From contig JAGWYG010000011.1 of the NCBI GenBank assembly GCA_018969485.1, positions 1-60,692 of the forward strand: a stretch of 60,692 nt of DNA. The letters are read 5' to 3'. The notes below the pieces were generated by a model. It did no database searches, was not told where the DNA came from, and was given only the letters and a program-made list of their open reading frames with translations. Positions within the stretch are counted from its first letter, which is position 1; each line of letters starts with the position of its first letter. The translations under genes and the position numbers were made by a program. The stretch is from Chloroflexota bacterium. GTDB taxonomy: Bacteria > Chloroflexota > Chloroflexia > Chloroflexales > Roseiflexaceae. Shown here piece by piece: positions 35,348 through 44,025 of the stretch.

Positions 35348-35784
35348 TGCTCGGCCGGCACGCCTGGCGCCGCGCCGCGCTGCTGGCGCTCGGCGATGCC
35401 GGCGTACTGGTCGGCTTCGCCGCGATCGGTCGCAGCAGTCACAGCGCTGCCGGCGGTCTCGCCGCGCTGGGGGCTACCCTGCTGACGGCCCTGCCATTCG
35501 TGATCGCCTGGTTCGTTGTGGCGCCATTCGCCGGTGCCTATCGGCCGGCGGTCCATCGGCCGGTGGCGGCGGCGCGGGCGACGCTGATCGCGGTGCTCGC
35601 CGCCGTGCCGCTCGGGCTGCTCATCCGCGCGATGATGCTGCAGCGCGCGATTCCGCTGTCGTTCGCCCTGGTCAGCCTGACGGCCATCGCGGCGATGCTG
35701 CTGTGCTGGCGCGTCGGCGCGGCGCTGATCGCGTCCCGCGTGCTGTCGCGCGCTGACGCGTCTGCGGCGGATGGCGCCGGATAG
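35347..35784 (+). CDS. DUF3054-like small membrane protein
   Basis: 145 residues with four hydrophobic helices (ALLALGDAGVLVGFAAIG, the stretch ending ALPFVIAWFVVAPFAG, ATLIAVLAAVPLGLLIRA, and the stretch ending MLLCWRVGAALIA). This layout and the F/VVAPF and LGLLIRA segments resemble DUF3054 proteins of unknown function. It overlaps the phosphoesterase stop by one base (TGATG), indicating coupled translation. Confidence 0.7.
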   Translation: MLGRHAWRRAALLALGDAGVLVGFAAIGRSSHSAAGGLAALGATLLTALPFVIAWFVVAPFAGAYRPAVHRPVAAARATLIAVLAAVPLGLLIRAMMLQRAIPLSFALVSLTAIAAMLLCWRVGAALIASRVLSRADASAADGAG

Positions 35785-35840
35785 ACTGGCCCGTGCTGCC
35801 CTCTGCGTCGCCGGCCACCGATCTGGCACGGAGGCACGCG

Positions 35841-36503
35841 ATGACGACGCACCTGTACCTGATCCGTCACGGCGAGGCATATGCCAACACCGAAGATATC
35901 ATCGGCGGCGTGGCGGGCTGTCGCGGGCTCACGCCGGCAGGCCGGCGGCAGGCGAAGCAGCTTCGGCGGCGGCTGGAGCGCGGCGCGATCGCCGCCGATG
36001 CGCTGTATTCCAGCACGCTGCCGCGGGCGCGCGAGACTGCCGGGATCGTGGCGCCGGCGCTGCATGTGCCGATCCAGTACGATGCTGCGCTGCAGGAATT
36101 GTGCGAAGGCGTGGCCGATGGCATGCGCCGCCGCGACGCGCGCCGGCAGTATCCGGCACTCAAGACCGTCCATACCAGGGTGTTCACTCCGGTGGCGCCC
36201 GGGGGCGAGAGCTGGGCCAGTGTTCAGCTGCGGGTGTCCGGGGCGCTCGAGCGCATCATCGCCAGCAACCTCGAGCGACGCATCGTCGTGATCTGCCATG
36301 GCGGCGTGATTCAGGCGTCGTTCGTTCACCTGATGCGGCTACTGCCACAGCTGCGGTCGAGCAACTCGTTCGAGGTCGGCCATACGGCACTGACTCACCG
36401 GTACCAGCACGTCAGGCGGGATGGGCGCGTCGTCTGGTATCTGGGCGCACACAACGATGATCGCCATCTCCACGGGCTGGAGGAAGGCTCAGGTGTGGCG
36501 TGA
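35841..36503 (+). CDS. Histidine phosphatase (PGAM-like), tandem copy 1
   Basis: 220-residue histidine-phosphatase superfamily protein with the phospho-His motif LIRHGEA near the N-terminus, STLPRARETA, and the second catalytic His in VVICHGGVI. It is the first of three tandem paralogues (also 36724-37383 and 37923-38570) that share the start MTTHLYLIRHGEA. The substrate is unknown; such proteins act on sugar phosphates, nucleotides or phosphoproteins. The ATG at 35841 was taken from the shared start; the frame upstream shows no homology. Confidence 0.88.
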   Translation: MTTHLYLIRHGEAYANTEDIIGGVAGCRGLTPAGRRQAKQLRRRLERGAIAADALYSSTLPRARETAGIVAPALHVPIQYDAALQELCEGVADGMRRRDARRQYPALKTVHTRVFTPVAPGGESWASVQLRVSGALERIIASNLERRIVVICHGGVIQASFVHLMRLLPQLRSSNSFEVGHTALTHRYQHVRRDGRVVWYLGAHNDDRHLHGLEEGSGVA

Positions 36504-36723
36504 GCGCAGGCTGATGGGCGCAGCCTGCAGTCGGTGAGGCGCTGCCGGCCATGCGCGCGCCGGCATGGGGAGCGCGGCGGGCGCAGGATACCAGCCGGAT
36601 CGGCAGCGTCCGCATGCCGGTGGGTGCTGCCGGTCTGCCGTGATCCGGGCCGCCGCGGCGGCGTGCCGGCCCCGGCAGTTGCAGCCGCCGGGCCACGGAT
36701 CGTCCTGCACAAGGAGGGGCACG

Positions 36724-37383
36724 ATGACGACGCACCTGTATCTCATCCGTCATGGCGAGGCGTTCACCAACGTCGAGCGCATCTTCGGTGGCATCAACGG
36801 CTGTCGTGGGCTGACGCTGCATGGCCGGGCCCAGGCCCATGCGCTCGCAGCCTATCTGGGATCGTCACGATCCCCGATCAAGGCTGACGTGCTGTATGCG
36901 AGCACGCTGCCGCGGGCGCGCGAGACCGCCAGGATCGTGGCGCCGGCGCTGAAGCTGAACGAGGACGATATCCGGTGGGATGACGCGCTGCATGAATTGC
37001 GCGAAGGTGTCGCTGATGGCATGTACGAGGGTGACGCGCTCCAGCAGTATCCCGGCTTCGGCACCGTCCATGCCGAAGTGTTCACCCCGGTGGCGCCCGA
37101 GGGCGAACGCCGGGCCAGTGTTCAGCTGCGCGTGTCTGAGGCGCTCGAGCGCATCATCGCCAGCAACCTCGAGCGACGCATCGTCGTGATCTGCCATGGC
37201 GGCGTGATTGAAGCATCGTTCTTTCATCTGATGCAGTTGCCGCCGCAGCTGCGTTCCAGAAACTCGTTTGGCGTTCACCATACCGCAATCACCCACTGGC
37301 GCCGACGCATCAAGGACGGGCGCATCGATTGGCACCTCAATGCGCACAATGACTATCGTCACCTCCAGGATCTGGAGGGGTGA
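36724..37383 (+). CDS. Histidine phosphatase (PGAM-like), tandem copy 2
   Basis: 219 residues, with LIRHGEA, STLPRARETA and VVICHGGVI as in copy 1. Copies 1 and 2 are identical over 69 consecutive nt (36243-36311 and 37141-37209), while the rest of each gene has diverged. AGGAGG lies before the ATG. The 220-bp gap before it holds nothing recognisable. Confidence 0.88.
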   Translation: MTTHLYLIRHGEAFTNVERIFGGINGCRGLTLHGRAQAHALAAYLGSSRSPIKADVLYASTLPRARETARIVAPALKLNEDDIRWDDALHELREGVADGMYEGDALQQYPGFGTVHAEVFTPVAPEGERRASVQLRVSEALERIIASNLERRIVVICHGGVIEASFFHLMQLPPQLRSRNSFGVHHTAITHWRRRIKDGRIDWHLNAHNDYRHLQDLEG

Positions 37384-37922
37384 CCGGCCATGCGCCCGAT
37401 GTCTGATGCGTTGTGCCGCGGCCGCCAGCAGGCCGCCGTTCAGGCTGGCGTGCCAGGGCTGGCGCATGCGGGTCGCCGTGATACGCCGCGGCAGTGCCGC
37501 CCGCATCCCCGGGCGCTGTCCCGGCGCCGCCGGTGATGGCGGGCATCGCAGGGCGGATGCGGCCACGCTGATCTGCGCGCCAGCCGGGACGCCGCGGCAG
37601 CGACAGTCTGGGGTGGTCACTGCGGGTCGATGAGCGCCGCCGCGACATGGCGTGCGCCCCGACGGCCAGAGCCGGTGCGTCGCGCCAATGTCGCCGGGCT
37701 GTGGTAGTCTGGTGATGGCTGCCGCGTAGCCGGCGGCCTGGTCGCCACGACGCGCGCCGGCATCGGTGTGTCGGCCGTGCGACCGGGCATGGCTGCGGCA
37801 GGCGGCGCGTACCGTGCCGGCCCGTCGCGCCGGATCAGTGCCGGCGGCCGTCCGGACGCCCAGGAACGACCGATGGCGCGGCACGTATCTGCTGGCTGGT
37901 CAACCAAGAGAACAGGAACACG
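37384..37922. other. 539-bp intergenic gap between phosphatase copies 2 and 3
   Basis: No gene supported. The sequence is GC-rich and lacks the phosphatase motifs, so there is no sign of a decayed fourth copy. AGGA precedes the ATG of copy 3 at the end of the gap. Confidence 0.5.
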
Positions 37923-38570
37923 ATGACGACGCATCTGTACCTCATCCGCCACGGCGAAGCGTACTCCAACGTCGAACCGATCGTCGGCGGCATGAAGGGC
38001 TGTCGTGGGCTCACGCCCACCGGATTGACTCAGGCGCAGGCGCTCGAACAACGCCTGGCACTCGGCGAGATCGCTGCCGATGTGCTGTATGCCAGCACCC
38101 TGCCACGAGCGGCGATGACGGCAGAACACGTCTCGCGTGCGCTGGGTCTGCCGATCCAGTGGGATGATGCACTCCACGAGATCAGGCCAGGGCTGGCCGA
38201 TGGGATGCACCTCAGTGCGGCACGCGAGCAATTTCCGGGGTTCGCTGCATTCTTTCGTGAACTGTTCACGCCATTGGCACCAGAAGGCGAGAGTTGGGCC
38301 AGCTTCCAGCACCGAGCATCCGAAGCGCTCGAGCGTATCATCGCCCGCCACACCGACCAGCGCATCGTCGTAGTCTGTCATGGTGGCGTGATCGAAGTGT
38401 CATTCTTTTATCTGATGCAGCTGGGACCACAGGTACGCGCCAGAAATTCGTTTCACGTACGGAATACTGCGATCACACACTGGCGCCGGGTCATCGAGCG
38501 GGATGGACGCGTCGAATGGCATCTCAATGCGCACAACGACCATCGTCATCTCGTTGGCCTGGACATCTGA
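37923..38570 (+). CDS. Histidine phosphatase (PGAM-like), tandem copy 3
   Basis: 215 residues with LIRHGEA, STLPRAAMTAEHV and VVVCHGGVIEV. It is the most divergent of the three copies and has lower GC at its 3' end than its neighbours. It is followed after 17 nt by the DUF2227 gene, probably on one transcript. Confidence 0.87.
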   Translation: MTTHLYLIRHGEAYSNVEPIVGGMKGCRGLTPTGLTQAQALEQRLALGEIAADVLYASTLPRAAMTAEHVSRALGLPIQWDDALHEIRPGLADGMHLSAAREQFPGFAAFFRELFTPLAPEGESWASFQHRASEALERIIARHTDQRIVVVCHGGVIEVSFFYLMQLGPQVRARNSFHVRNTAITHWRRVIERDGRVEWHLNAHNDHRHLVGLDI

Positions 38571-38587
38571 GTAGATGAGGCCAACTG

Positions 38588-39124
38588 ATGCCTGATGCGA
38601 CCACTCACGATCGGATCACGCTCATCAGCGGCATTGCCCTGGCACCGCTGGTCTACGGTGGTCTGACGGTCGTCGCAGCGGACGCCGCTGCGCTCGGGAC
38701 CAGTCTGTTCACCATTGCGCATATGGTCTCGGGCGTCCTGTTTTCACCCGATCTGGATATCGACTCGGCGATTCACCGACGATGGGGCATCCTGAGCTGG
38801 ATCTGGCGGCCGTACATGTGGATCATCCCACACCGTCATTTCTGGAGCCACAGCCTGGTTGTCGCGCCACTCCTGAAGCTGATCTACTTCTATGGCGTGC
38901 TGGTCGGCGCGTTCCTTGGCGTCAGTTGGTGCCTCGCCCAACTCGGCGTCGTCGTGCGCGATTACCACGTCATCATGACGCGCGCCATCATCGAGGGGAT
39001 CGCCGGCAACCCCCACCAGGCCGGCCTGCTCATCGGCGGTTTCATCACCGGGAACGCGGCGCACACCATCGCCGACTGGGCCAGCACGACCGGCAAGCGT
39101 CTGTGGCGTCGGTGGCAGCGCTGA
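38588..39124 (+). CDS. DUF2227-like putative metal-binding membrane protein
   Basis: 178 residues. THDRITLISG at the N-terminus, SPDLDIDSAIHRRWG and HRHFWSHSLV form a His/Asp-rich set of likely metal ligands between hydrophobic helices, as in the DUF2227 (predicted metal-binding) family related to membrane-bound LexA-like/YdjM hydrolases. The final segment GNAAHTIADW adds a further His. The function is unknown. Its TGA overlaps the next ATG by one base. Confidence 0.8.
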   Translation: MPDATTHDRITLISGIALAPLVYGGLTVVAADAAALGTSLFTIAHMVSGVLFSPDLDIDSAIHRRWGILSWIWRPYMWIIPHRHFWSHSLVVAPLLKLIYFYGVLVGAFLGVSWCLAQLGVVVRDYHVIMTRAIIEGIAGNPHQAGLLIGGFITGNAAHTIADWASTTGKRLWRRWQR

Positions 39125-39885
39125 TGGCGCCGCATGCCGCCGCGCCGACTTTGTTCACCACACGACACGGCCCGGTCGCCGCCGAGCAGATCGGCTGCGG
39201 GCCGCCGCTGATCCTCATTCACGGCAACACGATGACGGCGGCGAGCCAGCGGCGCCTGGCGCAGCGGCTCGCCGTGCATGGTCAGGTGACCAGCATCGAT
39301 CTGCTCGGGCACGGCGGGTCGGCACGACCGGCGGGGTTATTCTCGCGCGCGTACATCCAGTGGCAGGGCGAGGCCGTCGCCGACATCCTCGCCCAGCACG
39401 ACGCTCCGGTCGTGCTGGTGGGCATGAGCGTCGGCGGCATGGCGGCCGCCAACGCGGCCCTGATGCACCCTGGCCGGGTGCGGGCGCTCGTGCTCGACGG
39501 CATCGTGCGCTTCGTCGATGACGCCATCGTCGCCACACATCGCCGGCAGCTCGCCGGGCTGGCGCCCGAGTGGCACCGCGCGATGCAGCGCGCGCACGGG
39601 GCCGACTGGTGGCCCATGCTCGCCGACGGTGTCATCGCCGCGATGGCGGCGCTCGCCGCCAGCCATGCCGACGCCATCCCCGGCCTGGAGACGCTCGCGA
39701 CGCCGGTGCTGCTCTGCCAGGGCGGTGCCGACCCATTCTGCCCGCCCGAGCATCACGCCGCCATCGCGGCGGCGCTGCCACGCGCCCGGCAGGTATGCTG
39801 CGCCACCGCCGGCCACCTGCTGGCCTGGCACGCCGCCCCGGCATTCGACGCCGCCGTCGCGGCGCTGCTCGCCGAGCACCCCTGA
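39124..39885 (+). CDS. Alpha/beta-fold hydrolase
   Basis: 253-residue alpha/beta hydrolase. The oxyanion-region motif is LILIHGNTM. The nucleophile elbow is GMSVGGMAA with Ser, and GGADPFCPPEH holds the likely acid Asp. The catalytic His is probably in CCATAGHLLAW. The substrate is unknown. The start at 39124 overlaps the DUF2227 stop. Chemistry follows from family membership; no close homologue can be named by eye. Confidence 0.85.
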   Translation: MAPHAAAPTLFTTRHGPVAAEQIGCGPPLILIHGNTMTAASQRRLAQRLAVHGQVTSIDLLGHGGSARPAGLFSRAYIQWQGEAVADILAQHDAPVVLVGMSVGGMAAANAALMHPGRVRALVLDGIVRFVDDAIVATHRRQLAGLAPEWHRAMQRAHGADWWPMLADGVIAAMAALAASHADAIPGLETLATPVLLCQGGADPFCPPEHHAAIAAALPRARQVCCATAGHLLAWHAAPAFDAAVAALLAEHP

Positions 39886-40253
39886 GCCGGCCGCGCCGAG
39901 CGGGCGGCGGCTTGCTTCCGTTCGGGGGTAGGCTTCAGGGGTGCCCCTACGGAATCGCCCGCACGGTGGGGCGACCGGTGGGGGCGCCCGTGGGCAACCA
40001 TCCCGGGCACCCGCGCCGGTGGGGAGACCGACGCCCGGGGATTGTTGGGATGCCGCGGCGAGCCTGGCCAACTGCGGCGCCTGGCGCCCGTGCCTTGGCC
40101 GGACATCCCGGAAGCGCCTGGGCGTACGCCTGCCGCATCAGCAGGCGTTGTCGGAGGTGTCTATGGCCCCCCGAAGCGGCACGCCCCGGGGTGTGCCGCC
40201 CGGGTGGCGCCGCACGTGCGATTCGGACGCCCGCCGGAACGCAGCAGCCAGAC
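39886..40253. other. Intergenic region with repeat modules
   Basis: 368-bp GC-rich gap between the hydrolase and the end of metH. It contains a copy of each of two repeat modules that recur at 47640-47870 (39925-39975 and 40047-40172; see the repeat entries). No gene or terminator was identified. Confidence 0.6.
40047..40172 (+). repeat. Dispersed intergenic repeat, copy 1
   Basis: About 125 bp starting GATGCCGCGGCGAGCC and including CTGCGGCGCCTGGCG. It is clearly similar to 46471-46600 on the same strand and to 47755-47868 on the other strand. The three copies differ at many positions. In one frame all read L..LA..PWP-like peptides, but no stable protein is evident. Its nature is unknown. 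Confidence 0.65.
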
Positions 40254-43200
40254 TCACGCCAGCGCACGGGCATCGTCCTCGGCGCGTTCGCGCCCCGAGC
40301 CGATCGAGAAGTAGCGCGCCTCGGGGTGGTGCACCACCATCGCCGCCGTACTCTGCTCGGGCACCAGCTGGAACGCATCGGTCAGGCTCACGCCGATGCG
40401 TTCGGCGGGCAGCAGCCGGAACACCTTGGCATGCTCCTCGAGGTCCGGACAGGCCGGATACCCCCACGAGTAACGTTTGCCGCGCGCGTCGCCGAGCCCC
40501 AGGCTGCGACGCACCAGCCGGTTGGTGTACTCGGCCAGCGCCTCGGCCAGCGATACGCTCAGGCCATGAATGAAATACGACCGGCTGTAGTCACCCTGGT
40601 GCTGCAGCGTCTCGGTGAGCGCGTCGACGGCGGTGCCCATCGTGACGATCTGCAACGCCACCACATCGTCACCGGCGTCGTCATGGCCGTGGAAGTAGTC
40701 GGCGAGGCACAGGCGCTCGCGTTCCGGCTGCCGCGGGAACACCAGCCGCTCCAGTTCGCGCGTACGGTCGGCCGGATCGTAGATGATCAGCTCGTGGCCA
40801 GCCGCGCGGCACGGGAAGTACCCCAGCACCACCTGCGGCTGCAGCCAGCCATCGCGCTCGGCTTCGCGCACGAGATCGCGCACCTTCGTATCGAACTCGA
40901 CGACCAGCGCATCCCACTCGGCGCCCTTGGCATTGCGCGCACCCCACTGCAGCCGATACAGCGCATTGCGGTCGAGGCACTCGACGACATCCGCCAGCCG
41001 GATGCGGTCGATGACGCTCGCCCCCCAGAACGGCGGCGTCGGCACCTCGACATTGCGGCGCACCGCCGACCGGATCGCGCCGGCGTCCAGGTTGGCGCGG
41101 CCGACCTCGGCGAGCATCACGCGGCCGCGCTGACGCTGCTGCCAGACCGCACCAGCGTCGCGCTGCACGTCCGCCAGGAAGGCAGCGCGCTGCGCCGGGT
41201 CCACCAGGCGATCCATCGTCTCGAGGCCCTCGAAGGCGTCCTTGCAGTAGAACACTCCCGCCGCATACGGCGTGGTCTCGTCGATGAACGAGATGCGCTG
41301 ACCGTACTGCCGGTTGATCGCCGCGCCGCCCACCAGCACCGGAAAGCCCAGGCCGCGCCGGTGCAACTCCTGGACGCACAGCGGCATCTGCTTCGACGTG
41401 CTCACCAGCAGCGCCGACAGCCCGATCGCATCGGCACGGACTTCGATCGCTTTCTCGACGATGGTATTGATCGGCACCTGCTTGCCCAGATCGTAGACCG
41501 TGTAGCCATTATTCGACAGGATCGTGTTCACCAGGTTCTTGCCGATGTCATGCACATCGCCATAGACGGTCGCCAGCACCACGCGCCCCTTGCTGGTGCC
41601 CTCGACGCGATCCAGGTAGCGCTCGAGATGCGCCACCGTCTTCTTCATCACCTCGGCGCTCTGCAGCACGAACGGCAGGATCAGCTGCCCGGCGCCGAAC
41701 AGGTCGCCGACTTCCTTCATCGCCGGCAGCAGGACCGTGTTCAGGATATCCACCGCCGCCTGACCACGCGGCGTGACTGCCGTCGGTTCGGCCGGCGCCG
41801 CGGGCAGTTCGCTGCGGAACGCCACCAGCGTGACGCCCAGGCGTTCGGCCATCAGTTCATCGATGTCATCCTCGACCGCGTCTTTCTTGCGGTGCAGGAT
41901 CTTCCAGTGGATGCGGCGATCGGCCGTCATGCCGTCGGTCGGATCATGCTTCTCGCTTGTGCCGGCGTCGGTGTGCGCCTCGAAGAACTGGATGAAGCGC
42001 GCCAGGGCATCCTCGCGGCGGTTGAAGATCAGATCCTCGCAGATCGCGATCTGGTCCGGCGGGATCTCGGCATACGGCGTCACGTGGCTCGGGTTGATGA
42101 TCGCCGAATCCAGCCCGGCGGCGACGGCGTGATTGAGGAACACCGAGTTGAGCGCCGCCCGGGCGTGTGGCGCGACGCCGAAGCTCAGGTTCGAGACGCC
42201 CAGCGTCGTGAAGCACCCGGGGATGTGCTGCTTGACCGCACGGATGCCCTCGATCGTCTCGATCGCCGCGGTGCGCAGCTCTTCCTGCCCGGTGGTGATC
42301 GGGAAGGTGAGCACATCGAAGATGAGGGCATCGGCCGGGATGCCATACTCCTGCCGGGCGATATCGGCGATGCGCTGCGCGATGGCGAGCTTGCGCCCGG
42401 CCGTGTGCGCCATCCCGGCCTCGTCGATGGTCATCGCGATCGATGCCGCGCCATACCGCGCCATCAACGGCATCGTGCGGTCGATCTTGTCGCCGCGGCC
42501 GCCTTCGAGCGAGAGCGAATTGATCACCGCGCGCCCGGGATACATCGCCAGCGCCGCCTCGAGCACGTCCGCCTCGGTCGTGTCGATCACCAGCGGCAGT
42601 TCGATGTTCATCGTCAGCTTCTTCAGCAGCCGCGTCATCTGCTCGCGCTCGTCGGCCCGCTCGGTCATCGCGACACATACGTCGAGCAGGTGCGCCCCGC
42701 CATCGACCTGCTCGCGCGCCACCTCGAGCACGCCGTCGTAATCATCGCGCAGCAGCAGGCGCTTGACCTTGCGCGAGCCGAGCGTGTTCACCCGTTCGCC
42801 GATCACCGTCAGCGTACCGTCCTGGCGCAATGCGGCCGCGCGGACCCCCGACGATACGCTTGGGATCGCTTCGATCTCACGCCCCAGCGGCGCGCGTGAG
42901 CCGATGACGTCGCGCAGCCGCTGCAGGTGCGCCGGCCGCGTGCCGCAGCATCCGCCGACCACTGCCACGCCATAGTCGGCGACGAACTCGCCGAGGATGC
43001 GCGCGAATGGTTCGGGCTCCATCGGATAGACCGTTTCGCCCTCGACTTCGATCGGCAGGCCGGCGTTGGGGATGCACGAGATCGGCAGGCGCGAGTGTCG
43101 GCAGAGCAAGCGAATGGCCTCGCGCATGTGCTCGGGGCCAGTCGAGCAGTTCAGGCCGATGACATCGACCGGCATCGCCTCGAGCGTCGCGATCACCGCG

Positions 43201-43853
43201 GGAATCTCGGTGCCAAGCAGCATGCGGCCCGACAGATCCAGGAAGATCTGCGCCTGGACCGCCACATCGGGCCGGTTGAGCGCCATCTTGGCCTGGCGAA
43301 TGCCGTCGAGCGCCGCCTTCACCTCGAGGATGTCGACGCTGGTCTCGACCAGCAGCACATCGGCGCCACCCTCGATCAGCGCCGCCGCCTGTTCGGCGAT
43401 GATCGCCGAGAGCTCGGCGAAGGTGATGTCAGAGAGCGCGGGATCATCCGACGAGGGGAGCTTGCCGGTCGGCCCGATCGAGCCGGCGACGAAGCGCGGC
43501 CGCCCGTCGCGTGCGGCAGCGCCGTCGGCCACCTCGCGCGCCAGCCGGGCGGCGGCGAGGTTGATCGCGCGCACCTGCTCGCCGAGGCCCCACTCGGCCA
43601 GGCGCAGGCTGGTCGCCTGGAATGTGCACGTCTCGAGCACATCACAGCCGGCGTCCATGAATGACGTGTGGATCGCCCGGATGACGTCGGGGCGTGTGAG
43701 CACCAGATAGTCGCGACAGCCGTAGGTCGCTTCCCCACCGTAGTCTGCGGCGGTGAGCTCGAACGCATCGATGCTGGTGCCCATGGCGCCGTCGTAGATC
43801 AGCACCGATCGTTCGAGAGCGGCCAGATACCGCGAGGATGAACTGCTCGTCAC
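40254..43853 (-). CDS. metH: Cobalamin-dependent methionine synthase MetH
   Basis: 1199-residue enzyme that transfers methyl from methyltetrahydrofolate to homocysteine through cobalamin. It shows the complete module order. The homocysteine domain includes IYDGAMGTSIDAF and ends VVGGCCGTRPAHL with zinc-ligand cysteines. The pterin-binding domain includes VIGERVNTLGSRK. The B12 cap and binding domain has VYGDVHDIGKNLV, with the axial His. The activation domain has RLLPAERIGVSL and RYSWGYPACPDL. The start is a GTG at 43853 with GAGGAG upstream. The leader has an extended -10 at 43960 but no riboswitch that I can establish. Confidence 0.96.
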   Translation of the reverse strand: MTSSSSSRYLAALERSVLIYDGAMGTSIDAFELTAADYGGEATYGCRDYLVLTRPDVIRAIHTSFMDAGCDVLETCTFQATSLRLAEWGLGEQVRAINLAAARLAREVADGAAARDGRPRFVAGSIGPTGKLPSSDDPALSDITFAELSAIIAEQAAALIEGGADVLLVETSVDILEVKAALDGIRQAKMALNRPDVAVQAQIFLDLSGRMLLGTEIPAVIATLEAMPVDVIGLNCSTGPEHMREAIRLLCRHSRLPISCIPNAGLPIEVEGETVYPMEPEPFARILGEFVADYGVAVVGGCCGTRPAHLQRLRDVIGSRAPLGREIEAIPSVSSGVRAAALRQDGTLTVIGERVNTLGSRKVKRLLLRDDYDGVLEVAREQVDGGAHLLDVCVAMTERADEREQMTRLLKKLTMNIELPLVIDTTEADVLEAALAMYPGRAVINSLSLEGGRGDKIDRTMPLMARYGAASIAMTIDEAGMAHTAGRKLAIAQRIADIARQEYGIPADALIFDVLTFPITTGQEELRTAAIETIEGIRAVKQHIPGCFTTLGVSNLSFGVAPHARAALNSVFLNHAVAAGLDSAIINPSHVTPYAEIPPDQIAICEDLIFNRREDALARFIQFFEAHTDAGTSEKHDPTDGMTADRRIHWKILHRKKDAVEDDIDELMAERLGVTLVAFRSELPAAPAEPTAVTPRGQAAVDILNTVLLPAMKEVGDLFGAGQLILPFVLQSAEVMKKTVAHLERYLDRVEGTSKGRVVLATVYGDVHDIGKNLVNTILSNNGYTVYDLGKQVPINTIVEKAIEVRADAIGLSALLVSTSKQMPLCVQELHRRGLGFPVLVGGAAINRQYGQRISFIDETTPYAAGVFYCKDAFEGLETMDRLVDPAQRAAFLADVQRDAGAVWQQRQRGRVMLAEVGRANLDAGAIRSAVRRNVEVPTPPFWGASVIDRIRLADVVECLDRNALYRLQWGARNAKGAEWDALVVEFDTKVRDLVREAERDGWLQPQVVLGYFPCRAAGHELIIYDPADRTRELERLVFPRQPERERLCLADYFHGHDDAGDDVVALQIVTMGTAVDALTETLQHQGDYSRSYFIHGLSVSLAEALAEYTNRLVRRSLGLGDARGKRYSWGYPACPDLEEHAKVFRLLPAERIGVSLTDAFQLVPEQSTAAMVVHHPEARYFSIGSGRERAEDDARALA

Positions 43854-43959
43854 GATGACTCCTCGTCAATGAACCGGCGCGACCGGCCGGATACGCTGCT
43901 CCCGGCGCACCCGCTCGCGCCTGGCGCAGCAGCGCGCGGGCGACGGTGGGCGTCCCATC

Positions 43960-43968
43960 AGTATATCA
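43960..43968 (-). promoter_or_regulatory. Extended -10 promoter of metH
   Basis: TGATATACT on the minus strand is an extended -10 (TG-N-TATACT). No good -35 is present 17 nt upstream. The transcript would have a leader of about 100 nt, rich in GC hairpins, before the GTG start. Confidence 0.55.
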
Positions 43969-44025
43969 CGGGCGGTATGGCGCGCATCGCGGGATGCGGC
44001 TGCGCGCCACCAGGGACCAGCCGGC

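Noticed and set aside
39570-42899. Long plus-strand open frame of 1109 codons
   Set aside because: It lies antisense to metH and shows only low-complexity Arg/Ala/His sequence; a high-GC shadow frame.
43866-43960. S-adenosylhomocysteine riboswitch annotation for metH
   Set aside because: The GAGGAGCGCTGC block and the paired CTCGG segment are not found; only a fragment resembles the family, so it is kept as a low-interest observation.
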